From: Planctomycetaceae bacterium
Lineage (GTDB): Bacteria; Planctomycetota; Planctomycetia; Planctomycetales; Planctomycetaceae
Direction of reading: 5' to 3'
NCBI GenBank assembly: GCA_021732975.1
Contig: JAKFWC010000001.1
Coordinates: 1 to 52,739, forward strand
Length of the DNA: 52,739 nt
Numbering within the stretch: the stretch's first letter is position 1; every line of letters starts with the position of its first letter. The notes under the pieces were generated by a model, which was not told the DNA's origin, ran no database searches, and was given only the letters and a program-made list of their open reading frames with translations. Of this stretch, positions 24,777 through 33,242 are shown in pieces. The translations under genes were made by a program, and so were the position numbers.

Positions 24777-24863
24777 ACGAGCCCGAAGCGCCAGCGCCGG
24801 GTTCTTCGTCTTATGCTTCATTATAAAATGCGGAAGAACCCGGCGTTGGCGCTTCGGGCTCGT
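24777..24863. repeat. solo REPIN copy related to the RAYT palindromes
   Basis: Arms 24777-24806 and 24834-24863 pair at 29 of 30 positions with a 27-base spacer. The arms differ from the copy at 20280 by one or two bases, and the spacers of the two copies also share their ends (AATGCGG). It lies between convergent trmB and a lipoprotein gene, about 4.4 kb from the transposase. Confidence 0.9.
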
Positions 24864-24866
24864 TGT

Positions 24867-25325
24867 TCAACTGAAACTACCGTTTTTCAATTCATCGTGC
24901 GTCGACCAAAAGTCGTCGAGATGATTCAAGCGACGCGATTCATACCGACCTGGCGCGAGTTCAATCGGACGGCGGACGTGTTCCGAGACCAATGCTTCGA
25001 GGCCGGGACGTGAAAGTTCCCCGCGAGGGATCCGCCGTGAAATCAGCGGTTTGCCATCGGCTTTCCAGTCACGATCGACACAGTCTTCCGGCGGCAGATA
25101 AATCGTGCCGTTATTGAAATCGACGGCGAACGCAATCACGCCGGGGATGAAGAAGAACAGCAGGCCCAATCCATCCAGCGCGACAATTTTCCAGTCGATC
25201 TGTCCGGAGGGTTGGCCCTTTCGTTCGGGATACAGGATCGTCCCGCATCCAGAGGCGGCCGTTGTGCCGAGGAGAGCCAGCACGGCATTCAACCAAGCCC
25301 GGCGTGACAAAAACGTGCGCGGCAT
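24867..25325 (-). CDS. conserved small lipoprotein with one membrane span
   Basis: 152 residues from the ATG at 25325. An upstream in-frame start at 25553 would put the signal peptide in the middle and is rejected. The signal peptide LNAVLALLGTTAASGC ends in a lipobox (ASGC). Then comes a well-ordered segment, GTILYPERKGQP, WKIVALDGLGLLFFFIPGVIAFAVDF and NNGTIYLPP, that suggests a lipid-anchored protein with a second hydrophobic hairpin. Proteins with this arrangement occur widely but have no assigned function. The last third is charged. Confidence 0.75.
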   Translation of the reverse strand: MPRTFLSRRAWLNAVLALLGTTAASGCGTILYPERKGQPSGQIDWKIVALDGLGLLFFFIPGVIAFAVDFNNGTIYLPPEDCVDRDWKADGKPLISRRIPRGELSRPGLEALVSEHVRRPIELAPGRYESRRLNHLDDFWSTHDELKNGSFS

Positions 25326-25579
25326 ACAACGGCTCCCGTCGGTGACGAACAGGCCCGCGTCGACCGTGACGTGATTCGGAATTGGAGTTTTCTCGGAGAA
25401 GTACGGGGTGTAGCCGACAACCGTCAGTGGCGACAAGATCAATCCCCGTTCCTGCCGGGAGTGTCCGAGAATGGTGCCTTTGCCGGACGGATCGATTACA
25501 CTCTCCACCTGCCGTCCCCGCGCGCGGACGATGTGACACACCGGGTTGATCAACTTTTGAAGGACAAGGGACTCCGCTC

Positions 25580-26713
25580 ATGGGCAAGCCGCTTCGCATC
25601 GGGATGATTGGGTACGGGTTCATGGGGCGGACGCACTCGAATGCGTACCGTCGTGTGCCGAATTTCTTCCAGACCGAATACACCCCGGTATTGCAGGCCG
25701 TGTGTGCCCGCGACGCCGACAAGGTGAAGGCGTTCGCCGACCAGTGGGGTTACGCTTCGACGGAAACCGATTGGCGGAAACTTGTCGAACGGAAAGACAT
25801 CGACGCGATCGACATTTGCACGCCGAACAATCTCCACAAGGACATGGCGATTGCCGCGGCGGCGAACGGCAAGATGATTCTCTGCGAAAAGCCGCTCGCG
25901 ATGAACGTCGCGGAAGGCGAAGAGATGTGCCAAGCCGTCGAGAAGGCCAAGGTACTGAACACGGTCTGGTACAACTACCGCCGTGTCCCCGCAGTGACGT
26001 ACGCCAAGCAACTCATCGACGAAGGCCGCCTCGGCCGCATTTTCCACTATCGCGCCAACTTCCTGCAGGACTGGACCATTTCCGCCGACCTGCCACAAGG
26101 CGGTACAGCATTGTGGCGGCTGGATGTCGCCGCAGCCGGTTCGGGCGTGACGGGCGACCTGCTCGCCCACTGCATCGATACCGCGATCTGGCTCAACGGC
26201 AGCGTGACAACCGTCAATGCCATGACGGAAACCTTCGTGAAGGAACGGAAGCACACGCTCACGGGCAAGGTAGAAAAGGTCGGCATCGACGATGCGTGTG
26301 CGTTCATGTGCCGGTTCGGTAACGGCTCGCTCGGCTTGTTCGAGTCGACCCGCTATGCCCGCGGTCACAAGGCACTCTACACGTTCGAGATCAACGGCGA
26401 ACACGCCAGCATCAAGTGGGACTTGCACGACCTGCATCGTCTCCAATGGTTCGACCATAAGGACGAAGGTCCACTCCGCGCATGGAAGTCGATCCACATC
26501 ACCGACAGCGATCACCCCTACATGAAGCAGTGGTGGGTGCCCGGCCTGCAGATCGGATACGAACATACCTTCGTGCATCAGGTTGCGGACTTCCTCGAAG
26601 GCGTCGCCAAGGGCGAATCGATCGGCCCGACCTTCCGCGACGCGCTCGAAACCCAGAAAGTGTGCGATGCGGTGTTGGACTCCGCCAAAGACCACACCTG
26701 GCACAACGTGTGA
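25580..26713 (+). CDS. Gfo/Idh/MocA family oxidoreductase
   Basis: 377 residues. The N-terminal Rossmann fold has [17 protein letters not shown], and the family motif E-K-P is in [10 protein letters not shown] (K104). The C-terminal alpha/beta dehydrogenase domain includes [17 protein letters not shown], with the Asp/His pair expected at the sugar-binding site, and [18 protein letters not shown]. The family oxidises or reduces sugars, inositols and related polyols with NAD(P). Planctomycetes carry many paralogues, so the substrate cannot be named. It has no signal peptide, unlike many of its planctomycete relatives, and stands alone. Confidence 0.92.
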   Translation: MGKPLRIGMIGYGFMGRTHSNAYRRVPNFFQTEYTPVLQAVCARDADKVKAFADQWGYASTETDWRKLVERKDIDAIDICTPNNLHKDMAIAAAANGKMILCEKPLAMNVAEGEEMCQAVEKAKVLNTVWYNYRRVPAVTYAKQLIDEGRLGRIFHYRANFLQDWTISADLPQGGTALWRLDVAAAGSGVTGDLLAHCIDTAIWLNGSVTTVNAMTETFVKERKHTLTGKVEKVGIDDACAFMCRFGNGSLGLFESTRYARGHKALYTFEINGEHASIKWDLHDLHRLQWFDHKDEGPLRAWKSIHITDSDHPYMKQWWVPGLQIGYEHTFVHQVADFLEGVAKGESIGPTFRDALETQKVCDAVLDSAKDHTWHNV

Positions 26714-26728
26714 TGCAAAGCCGAACTT

Positions 26729-26816
26729 GGCGAGCGGGGGGGACGTGAGTCCCCTCGGTGATTTATTCGAGATGGCGATTTCAATCACCGGGGGGAGTAA
26801 CCTCCCCCCGCTCGCC
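26729..26816. repeat. G-rich inverted repeat between the oxidoreductase and M48 genes
   Basis: Arms of about 34 bases (26729-26763 and 26783-26816) pair with several mismatches. Each contains GGCGAGCGGGGGG followed by a GTGATT end. It fills the gap between two convergent genes and may also serve as their transcript end. Confidence 0.8.
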
Positions 26817-26830
26817 TCGTAGCTGCGATC

Positions 26831-28243
26831 TCAATCCGCGTTCGGATTGAACCGCGGATAGAGCGCATAGCCGGGGAGTTTGACGGCGAACAACCCCGGC
26901 TGCGGTCGCGCACGAACTGCCTGCACGCGGTCGCGGATGCCCGGATGTGAATCGAGCCATCCCGTCGGGGCTTGCAGCGCGGCTTCGATGACCGGGGCCG
27001 ATTCTTCGGCAAGGAGATCCGCAGCGGCAACCACTTCGGAAGCGAGATTCTCGACGCCACCCGCTTCATTCAATGTGGCCAGGATGGCGCCGGCTCCACG
27101 CTGAAAAATCAGCGATTCGCCGAGTGCCAGTTCGATCATCCGTCGCGTTGTCCCGAAAAATGCCGAACTGCCCGCGATCTCGGCTTCGTAGCGGTCCGCA
27201 TCGAATTCCTGCCGCCGGGAGACGAACATCGACAGGGCCAATCCCACAAGGGCAAAGCCCCAGAAGACCAGTGAACCGAGCAGTTGCGTAAGCCAGAAGA
27301 CGAAGCGAAAAATGGCCACGATGGCGTGATCGTCTCCGTCGCTGTCGGCCATCGCATTGGAAAACCCTTGCTGTGTGGACGCAGCCATCGCAAACCAGCG
27401 GGCCATCTGCATGACGAAGTGATTCAGCAACATGCCGCCCCCCTGGCTGAAATGACCCAACTCATGCGCGATGACGCCAGCAATCTGCTGCGTCGTCATC
27501 CCCGCCAGCAATGGCCCACCAATGGTCAGCACCAGTTGTTTTCGCAACAGTCCCCACATGCCACCGCGGTAACCGGCCGAGGCATTGGGAGACAGCATCA
27601 GGCGGATTTCGACCGGTTTTGGCGCCCCGAGCACTTCCGAGAGTTTCGCCACGAAGGAATGCAGCACCGGTGCCTCGGATGGACTGACCGTCATCCCGTC
27701 GTCATCGTCTTCGGTTCGCGTGAACAGTGGAGCGATCATCGAGAACACCAGCAGCACGCCGGAGATCAATACGGCGGCGTGTGCCACCAACAGGAATACT
27801 CCCGCCCGACCGCGAAAGTGGAAGCCGGTTGGAAGCACCGTGATGGCATACCAGTAGACTCCGTACCCTGCCCCGGCAATTAAAGCGATGTAAACAAGTA
27901 GCAGCAGGCAAAGCGCGATGGCTGTAAACAGCAGCGTGATCCGATACCCCCACGTTGGTCGACGCCGGGAAACCGTTCCCGTAAAACCGCTCAACAGCGC
28001 CCGCATCACCGCCTTGGCATCGTGTGGATCGACTTTCGAGGGCGATTGTGGCAATGCGGGCGGCGTCGGTTCCGATAGTGCAACCGGCGTTTCGGTCGCT
28101 TCGATCCTGGCACCGCAACGTGGGCACTTGGCGCGTTTCGAGAGTGTCCCCTCTTTCGGCTTTAATCGCACACCGCAACCCTGGCAGGTCAATGTGATCA
28201 CGAATACCTCGCCGAATGGGCTCGCTCCACTACCGGTTCGCAC
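26831..28243 (-). CDS. M48-family membrane metalloprotease with N-terminal zinc ribbon
   Basis: 470 residues from the ATG at 28243; a GTG at 28201 with GAGG just upstream is a good alternative. A zinc ribbon with two CxxC pairs (C20/C23, C40/C43) precedes two membrane spans (about 103-128 and 148-172). The protease core has GVIAHELGHFSQGG (H260, E261, H264) and the third ligand region SRRQEFDADRYEAE (E346). Two more hydrophobic segments lie between. This HtpX/Ste24-like layout suggests a membrane quality-control protease with the active site facing the cytoplasm. The ribbon fusion is unusual for HtpX and may bind nucleic acid or partner proteins. Confidence 0.88.
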   Translation of the reverse strand: MRTGSGASPFGEVFVITLTCQGCGVRLKPKEGTLSKRAKCPRCGARIEATETPVALSEPTPPALPQSPSKVDPHDAKAVMRALLSGFTGTVSRRRPTWGYRITLLFTAIALCLLLLVYIALIAGAGYGVYWYAITVLPTGFHFRGRAGVFLLVAHAAVLISGVLLVFSMIAPLFTRTEDDDDGMTVSPSEAPVLHSFVAKLSEVLGAPKPVEIRLMLSPNASAGYRGGMWGLLRKQLVLTIGGPLLAGMTTQQIAGVIAHELGHFSQGGGMLLNHFVMQMARWFAMAASTQQGFSNAMADSDGDDHAIVAIFRFVFWLTQLLGSLVFWGFALVGLALSMFVSRRQEFDADRYEAEIAGSSAFFGTTRRMIELALGESLIFQRGAGAILATLNEAGGVENLASEVVAAADLLAEESAPVIEAALQAPTGWLDSHPGIRDRVQAVRARPQPGLFAVKLPGYALYPRFNPNAD

Positions 28244-28413
28244 ATGAATACACTACCTGAACAAATCTCGCCAAAGGATGCCAGCCGGAAGCGTATTTCT
28301 TTACTGTCAAGCTTCATAGGCCGTCTCATGGTCGAGTCGGCACCACGGTAAAACCACCCGTTCGGAAGTCTCGAACCCGCCAGGAATCGGGTAGCTTTCC
28401 GTTCCCCGGCCGC

Positions 28414-28419
28414 TATAAT
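28414..28419 (+). promoter_or_regulatory. perfect TATAAT -10 box upstream of greA
   Basis: TATAAT at 28414-28419, with no clear -35 hexamer. The predicted start near 28426 gives a leader of about 150 bases that contains the hairpin-T-run at 28444-28480. Confidence 0.45.
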
Positions 28420-28443
28420 AGAAACCGCTGAGGCAGTCCCAGG

Positions 28444-28480
28444 GAACGGACGACACGTGTGTCGCCCGTCCTTTTTCTTT
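28444..28480 (+). terminator. intrinsic terminator/attenuator in the greA leader
   Basis: The stem with core CGACA-CGTG-TGTCG is extended by ACGG/CCGT across a mismatch and is followed by TTTTTCTTTT. It lies between the -10 box and the greA start on the same strand, so it would end most transcripts early rather than close a gene. Confidence 0.6.
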
Positions 28481-28577
28481 TGACGGGGTGCGGAAACGCA
28501 TCCGGTTGAAATCGCATGATCAGGTTCGTTCCGTCTTTGGCCGAACGAACGCACCGCACGAGTAAGGAATATCGGGC

Positions 28578-29060
28578 ATGGACAAGCAACCCATTACCCG
28601 CGAAGGTTACGACAAGCTCCGTGAAGAAGTGCGCATCCTCGAAGACATCGAGATGCCGCAGATTGCCGAAGCGATTGCCGAGGCCCGTTCGGAAGGCGAT
28701 CTCAAGGAAAATGCGGAGTATCACGGTCAGCGCGAACGTCAGGGGATGATGCAGGCGAAGATCAACTCCTTGCGTGGGAAACTCGCCAGTTGCTACATCG
28801 TCGATAAGTCGACACTTCCCAAGGGCGTCGTCACCTTCGGTACCCGCGTCACCGTCAAAGACTTGAAGTTCGACGATCTGGAAAAGTACGAATTCGTCGG
28901 CCCGGGTGAAGAAGACTACGGCAGCGATGTGATGAAGATTCTGACGACCAGCCCGCTGGCGACGGCCATGATGGGCAAAAAAGTCGGCGACATCGTCGAG
29001 TTCGAGGCTCCGCGCGGAACGCAGAAATACGAGATCGCGGAAATCGAAGAAACGTTGTAG
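28578..29060 (+). CDS. greA: transcription elongation factor GreA
   Basis: 160 residues, the family length. GreA enters the secondary channel of RNA polymerase and stimulates cleavage of backtracked RNA. The N-terminal coiled coil contains the signature segment [20 protein letters not shown], whose acidic tip (D, E) activates cleavage, followed by the linker [10 protein letters not shown]. The C-terminal FKBP-like domain ends [22 protein letters not shown], with the S-P-L-A-x-A-x-x-G-K pattern. The start has AAGGA nine bases upstream. The leader hairpin above suggests attenuation. Confidence 0.97.
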   Translation: MDKQPITREGYDKLREEVRILEDIEMPQIAEAIAEARSEGDLKENAEYHGQRERQGMMQAKINSLRGKLASCYIVDKSTLPKGVVTFGTRVTVKDLKFDDLEKYEFVGPGEEDYGSDVMKILTTSPLATAMMGKKVGDIVEFEAPRGTQKYEIAEIEETL

Positions 29061-29088
29061 ATCGCCACTGACAGATCTCGATTTCAAT

Positions 29089-29117
29089 GCGACCCCGGCC
29101 ACAAACACCGGGGTCGC
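29089..29117 (+). terminator. probable terminator of greA
   Basis: Perfect 10-bp stem GCGACCCCGG / CCGGGGTCGC with a 9-base loop, 28 bases after the greA stop. The following T content is weak (GAACATTTG). Confidence 0.55.
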
Positions 29118-29202
29118 GAACATTTGCCCAGTTCGCCGTGTCAGCCGGGATTGACAGTTTCGGCGTTCGCCACGATATTCCGCGCACAGGAGACAGTCCG
29201 CC

Positions 29203-30462
29203 ATGACCCATCACGCCGACTATGCCCGGCAGACGGCCGAACGCGCCCGTGCGGCATCGCGGCAGTTGGCGACGGTCTCGGGATCGGCTAAGCAACAATG
29301 GTTACACCGGGCGGCTGATGCGCTGGTCGCACGCACACCAGAACTCGTCACCCGTAATGAACAAGATTTAGCCCGCGCTCCCGAATTCGGTTTGACCGCA
29401 GCGGCAACGGACCGCCTTCGGCTCACTCCGTCCCGCATTGCTGACATCGCTGGTGCCTTACGAGAGGTCGCCGCCCTGCCCGATCCGGTCGGCGAGATCA
29501 TCGAGGGGTATCACCGTCCAAATGGATTGCGGATCGAGAAAAGCCGCGTGCCCTTGGGAGTGGTCTTTTTCATTTATGAATCCCGTCCGAATGTGACCGC
29601 GGACGCGGCGGCCCTGTGCGTGAAGAGCGGTAATGCCGTCATTCTCCGCGGCGGCAAAGAAGCCCTGCATAGCAACGTAGCGTTGTATCGGGTACTCAAA
29701 GACACGCTGATTGAAACCGGTTTGCCGGAGCACGCCGTCCAATTGGTGGCAACACCGGATCGTGAAGTCGTCGGTGAGATGCTGAAACTGCGAGGGCTGA
29801 TTGATGTCACCATTCCCCGCGGTGGGAAGTCTCTCATCGAGCGCGTCGCGGCGGAAGCCACGATGCCCGTGATCAAACACTTTGACGGCATCTGCCACGT
29901 CTATGTGGATGCGTCTGCCGATCTGGAGATGGCGATCGACATCCTGCGGAACTCGAAGTGCCAGCGGACGGGGGTCTGCAACGCCGCGGAGTGCGTGTTG
30001 ATTCATGCTGCTGTCGCCGACCGGTTCCTGCCAATGATGGCCGCGATGTTTGCCACAGAGAAAGTGGAAGTCCGCGGGTGTGCCAAAACCTGTACGGCGA
30101 TTTCGTGGGCCAAGCCGGCAACCGAAGAAGATTACCGCACCGAATATCTCGACAAGATCATTTCGTCCCGCGTGGTCGATGGTCTCGATGACGCGATCAA
30201 TCACATCGCACGATACGGGTCGCAGCACACCGACACGATTGTCACCCGCGACCTGCAAGCGGCCGATCGATTCGTGGCGCTCGTCGATTCATCCGCAGTC
30301 ATGGTGAATGCGAGCACGCGGTTCAACGATGGTGGTGAACTCGGCCTGGGCGCCGAGATCGGCATCAGCACCGACAAATTCCACGCGCGCGGCCCCTGTG
30401 GCCTCCGCGAGTTAACCAGTTACAAATGGATCGTCCGCGGCGACGGACAGATCAGGGGGTAG
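29203..30462 (+). CDS. proA: gamma-glutamyl phosphate reductase
   Basis: 419 residues, family length. It reduces gamma-glutamyl phosphate to glutamate semialdehyde with NADPH in proline synthesis. Motifs are [52 protein letters not shown], and the catalytic cysteine in [16 protein letters not shown]. The C-terminal [19 protein letters not shown] closes the aldehyde dehydrogenase fold. proB is not in the window. An imperfect repeat begins at the stop codon and separates it from fliM. Confidence 0.97.
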   Translation: MTHHADYARQTAERARAASRQLATVSGSAKQQWLHRAADALVARTPELVTRNEQDLARAPEFGLTAAATDRLRLTPSRIADIAGALREVAALPDPVGEIIEGYHRPNGLRIEKSRVPLGVVFFIYESRPNVTADAAALCVKSGNAVILRGGKEALHSNVALYRVLKDTLIETGLPEHAVQLVATPDREVVGEMLKLRGLIDVTIPRGGKSLIERVAAEATMPVIKHFDGICHVYVDASADLEMAIDILRNSKCQRTGVCNAAECVLIHAAVADRFLPMMAAMFATEKVEVRGCAKTCTAISWAKPATEEDYRTEYLDKIISSRVVDGLDDAINHIARYGSQHTDTIVTRDLQAADRFVALVDSSAVMVNASTRFNDGGELGLGAEIGISTDKFHARGPCGLRELTSYKWIVRGDGQIRG

Positions 30463-30542
30463 GTGGTCGGTGGCAGGTGACAGGCAGAAAGCGAGAGCAA
30501 CGGCTTTTCTGCCCACCACCTGCCACCCATCACCCGCCACCT
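30461..30542. repeat. imperfect inverted repeat between proA and fliM
   Basis: Left arm 30461-30490 (GGTGGCAGGTG...GGCAGAAA) pairs with 30505-30542 (TTTCTGCC...CACCTGCCACC) with gaps. It starts at the proA stop and ends just before the ribosome site of fliM. Confidence 0.6.
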
Positions 30543-30560
30543 GAAACGGAGACCCCACGG

Positions 30561-31649
30561 ATGGGTGACGTACTCAGTCAATCGGAAGTCGAATCGTTGC
30601 TAGCCGCGCTCGATCCCGGGTTGCAGCCGCAACACGCCGTATCGAACGCGCGGCGGGACGATTTTCGCTCGCAGATCAGTGTCTACGACTTCAAGCGTCC
30701 CGAGCGCGTCAGCAAAGAGCAGATGCGCGCGTTTCAAGCGTTACACGAAGGTTTCAGCCGCGAATTCGGTGCCGGCCTCAGCGGGATGCTCCGCGCAATT
30801 ATTGAGGTCAAACTCATCAGCGTCGATCAACTCACTTACAGCGAGTTCGTCTTCAGCCTCGAGAATCCAACGTGCTTCAACCTCCTTGCCTCGGAGGGAC
30901 TCGAAGGGCACATCATTCTCGATCTCAATCCGTCGATCATCTTTCCGATTATCGATCGTTTGCTGGGCGGTGGTAAAGAAGCCTCGAACGATTTTCCGGG
31001 GCGGCCGTTGACCGAGATCGAACTGCAGCTGGTGTCGCGCATCACCAACCTGGCGATTCAAGGGCTCGAAAAATCGTGGGCGAACATCTGCTCGCTAGGG
31101 CTGCGCGTGCAGCAGGTGGAAAGCAATCCGCAACTCGTGCAGATCGTACCGCCGAACGAAGTGATCGTGCTCATCAGCTTTGAAGTGACGATGGGTGAGG
31201 TTCGCGGGATCATGAACCTGTGCATCCCGTTCAACACGATCGAACCCCTTGCCGGCAAGCTCTCCTCCGATTCGTGGTCGGCATACACGAAGAAGGCGAT
31301 CGATCCGAGGCAATTATTGAATCTCGAAACCGGAGTACAACGGGCGGGCGTCGAAGTCGTCGTGCATCTCGCCCGCGGAAAATTGACCGCCGGGGAACTC
31401 TCGGCCCTTGCCGTCGGCGATGTGATCATGACCGAAACGGAAAGAAATGACGGCGTCGAAGTTCTCATCGAAGGAACCCCTCTGTTCCGCGCGATGCCGG
31501 GAATGCTGAAGGGCCACAAAGCCATTACAATGGGGCAGACTTTAACGAAGGCGCGGGATGTCATTGCTCGAAAAATGGCAGAAATGGGACTGGCTCCCTT
31601 GCCGGGTGGCGGCGCAGAAGTTGGAACAGAACGGCGCCGAACGGGTTGA
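30561..31649 (+). CDS. fliM: flagellar motor switch protein FliM
   Basis: 362 residues from the ATG at 30561 (GGAG upstream). FliM sits in the cytoplasmic C-ring and binds phosphorylated CheY. The N-terminal CheY-binding peptide is [17 protein letters not shown]. The middle domain has [19 protein letters not shown] and [13 protein letters not shown], and the C-terminal SpoA-like domain has [13 protein letters not shown] with a [18 protein letters not shown] end. It stands alone among non-flagellar genes, as is common in planctomycetes where motility genes are scattered. Regulation could involve the sigma-28/FlgM circuit, but no sigma-28 site was recognised. Confidence 0.95.
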   Translation: MGDVLSQSEVESLLAALDPGLQPQHAVSNARRDDFRSQISVYDFKRPERVSKEQMRAFQALHEGFSREFGAGLSGMLRAIIEVKLISVDQLTYSEFVFSLENPTCFNLLASEGLEGHIILDLNPSIIFPIIDRLLGGGKEASNDFPGRPLTEIELQLVSRITNLAIQGLEKSWANICSLGLRVQQVESNPQLVQIVPPNEVIVLISFEVTMGEVRGIMNLCIPFNTIEPLAGKLSSDSWSAYTKKAIDPRQLLNLETGVQRAGVEVVVHLARGKLTAGELSALAVGDVIMTETERNDGVEVLIEGTPLFRAMPGMLKGHKAITMGQTLTKARDVIARKMAEMGLAPLPGGGAEVGTERRRTG

Positions 31650-31654
31650 AGTTC

Positions 31655-31683
31655 TTGACACAACGAAGTTTCCGCGTTAATTC
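31655..31683 (+). promoter_or_regulatory. candidate promoter of the infC-rpmI-rplT-pheS cluster
   Basis: TTGACA at 31655-31660 is followed 17 bases later by TAATTC (31678-31683). It sits directly after the fliM stop and about 100 bases before infC, giving a leader long enough for translational control. Confidence 0.5.
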
Positions 31684-31778
31684 TAGTGGATTCTTGTGCG
31701 CGAGGAATGTAGGAGGATTTGGTCGGCCGACAGAACACCTCCCCTCGCCACGATGGTTGAACCGGGGAGAATGTTGCA

Positions 31779-32288
31779 ATCGAAACGACGCATCGCATCA
31801 ATGATCAAATCCGTCTTTCGCCCGTTCGGGTGGTCGATCACGAAGGAAAAATGCTCGGCGTGATTCCCACGGCCGATGCATTACGTACCGCGTTTGATGT
31901 TGGTCTGGACCTGGTGGAAGTCGCTCCCACTGAGCGCCCGCCGGTGTGCCGAATCATGGATTACGGCAAGTTCAAGTACGAACAGAAGAAGAAGCACTCC
32001 AACTCCACCAAGCAGCATCAGGTGCAGTTGAAAGAGATTCGTCTCCGACCGAAAACCGGCGAGCACGACATCGATTTCAAGGTGAAGCAGGCCCGCGAGT
32101 TCCTGACCCACAAAGACAAAGTGAAGTTGAACATCATTTTCCGCGGCCGTGAGAATGCTCACCACGATCGTGGCCGGGAAATTCTGGCGGCGATCATCGC
32201 TCAACTGGAAGATGTCGCGAAGGTCGAGAAGTCCCCGGGTCTGGAAGGTGGCCGGAACATGACCGCCGTGCTGACGCCCAAGGCATAG
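31779..32288 (+). CDS. infC: translation initiation factor IF-3, non-canonical AUC start
   Basis: The conserved N-terminal region reads [17 protein letters not shown] before the first GTG (31830), so the usual start codons would cut it. Between the in-frame stop TGA at 31758 and that GTG there is no ATG, GTG or TTG. The ATC at 31779 is preceded by GGGGAG (31764-31769), nine bases away, and gives 169 residues. IF-3 binds the 30S subunit and discriminates start codons; infC genes of other bacteria use AUU or AUC so that IF-3 can limit its own synthesis. The N-domain, the Lys-rich linker [12 protein letters not shown] and the C-domain [12 protein letters not shown] are all present. Confidence 0.9.
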   Translation: METTHRINDQIRLSPVRVVDHEGKMLGVIPTADALRTAFDVGLDLVEVAPTERPPVCRIMDYGKFKYEQKKKHSNSTKQHQVQLKEIRLRPKTGEHDIDFKVKQAREFLTHKDKVKLNIIFRGRENAHHDRGREILAAIIAQLEDVAKVEKSPGLEGGRNMTAVLTPKA

Positions 32289-32361
32289 CCCGGAATCAGT
32301 TTACGGTGAGAATTTCCGGGTCGGTCTCTGGAAATCCCCCCCCGGTTTCCGCTAGAATCCC

Positions 32362-32398
32362 CGATCCCATCCCGGGCGTGATGCCGATGATGGGATCG
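32362..32398 (+). promoter_or_regulatory. perfect 10-bp hairpin before rpmI (possible L20 leader element)
   Basis: Arms CGATCCCATC (32362-32371) and GATGGGATCG (32389-32398) enclose a 17-base loop, 29 bases before the rpmI ATG. In other bacteria ribosomal protein L20 represses this operon by binding leader RNA; this hairpin is a candidate for such a target, by position only. Confidence 0.4.
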
Positions 32399-32427
32399 TT
32401 TGGGCACTTGAGTCAGGATGTCTTGTC

Positions 32428-32628
32428 ATGCCGAAGTTGAAGACCCACAAGGGGATGAAGAAGCGATTCACCGTCACAGCGAGCGGCAAAGCGGTCGCTC
32501 GGGCTGCCGGTCGCGGTCACATCCTCAGCTCCAAAACCGCCAAACGTAAGCGACAACTCCGCGGTGATACCATCCTCACGGGAGCGATGGCACTGAAAGT
32601 CCGCGAAGGTTTGGCACCGATTCTGTAA
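32428..32628 (+). CDS. rpmI: 50S ribosomal protein L35
   Basis: 66 residues, the normal L35 length. The family pattern is clear: MPKLKTHKGMKKRFTVTASG, then a Lys/Arg-rich middle (KTAKRKRQLRG) and a hydrophobic end. L35 is a late-assembling protein of the large subunit near the base of the central protuberance. It lies between infC and rplT as in most bacteria. Confidence 0.97.
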   Translation: MPKLKTHKGMKKRFTVTASGKAVARAAGRGHILSSKTAKRKRQLRGDTILTGAMALKVREGLAPIL

Positions 32629-32746
32629 TGTGTTTTCGCCCCCCGGTCGAGTGGACTCAGCCGGGGGAATCGATTTCTGATCTGTCTCCTGTCGATCGCT
32701 TCCCTTTGGCGGCGGTCGTTTCCGTGTGAACAAAGCGGCCCGTGTC

Positions 32747-33106
32747 ATGCGTATCAGTTATAGTGTTGCCCGTCATAAAGCTCACAAGCGCCTGTTCCGT
32801 GAGGCGAAAGGTCGCTTCGGCGCCCGGAAGAATCTCATCCGGACCGTCAAGGAAGGGGTCGTCAAGTCACGGTGTGTGGCGTATCGTGACCGCCGGAATC
32901 GTAAGCGCGAATTCCGCTCGCTCTGGATCACCCGCCTGACCGCCGCCGCCACGATGCACGGCCTGCGGTACTCGGAACTGATTCACGGCATGACGCTGGC
33001 GAACATCACGCTGAACCGCAAGACGCTCAGCGAACTGGCGATCCACGCGCCGGAAGTCTTTGCCGAAGTCGTCGCCGCCGTGAAGAGCGCGCTGCAGGCG
33101 GTTTAA
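32747..33106 (+). CDS. rplT: 50S ribosomal protein L20
   Basis: 119 residues from the ATG at 32747; a GTG at 32726 would add seven atypical residues. Visible signature: [37 protein letters not shown] and YSELIHGM, with the long basic N-terminal arm that threads into 23S rRNA and is essential for early 50S assembly. L20 is usually the autogenous repressor of this operon. A strong terminator follows at 33142. Confidence 0.96.
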   Translation: MRISYSVARHKAHKRLFREAKGRFGARKNLIRTVKEGVVKSRCVAYRDRRNRKREFRSLWITRLTAAATMHGLRYSELIHGMTLANITLNRKTLSELAIHAPEVFAEVVAAVKSALQAV

Positions 33107-33134
33107 TCCCGCATCGCGATCGAACGGCAATGCT

Positions 33135-33222
33135 CACTTAGCCCCCGGTTGTCTTCAACCGGGGGTTTTCTTCCGTGAATGAATATCTTCTGCCCCTCGT
33201 TGTCCGCAACGGGGGCTAAGTG
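33135..33222. repeat. inverted repeat enclosing the rplT terminator
   Basis: Arms CACTTAGCCCCCGGTTG (33135-33151) and CAACGGGGGCTAAGTG (33207-33222) pair with one bulge across 55 bases. The inner GC hairpin at 33142-33165 is the terminator, so repeat and terminator share sequence. Confidence 0.75.
33142..33169 (+). terminator. intrinsic terminator after rplT
   Basis: Stem CCCCCGGTTG / CAACCGGGGG with a 4-base loop TCTT, followed by TTTTCTT. It separates rplT from pheS, so pheS probably has its own promoter or depends on read-through. Confidence 0.85.
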
Positions 33223-33242
33223 GAAAACGGCGAAGGGCGTGC

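Noticed and set aside
25550..26788. 412-residue minus-strand open frame over the Gfo/Idh/MocA gene
   Set aside because: Antisense shadow; the plus-strand gene has the Rossmann and EKP motifs.
31771..31863. ATG just after the infC ribosome site, 30-codon frame
   Set aside because: Only one base separates it from the GGGGAG site and it is out of frame with IF-3; a leader peptide cannot be excluded but is not supported.
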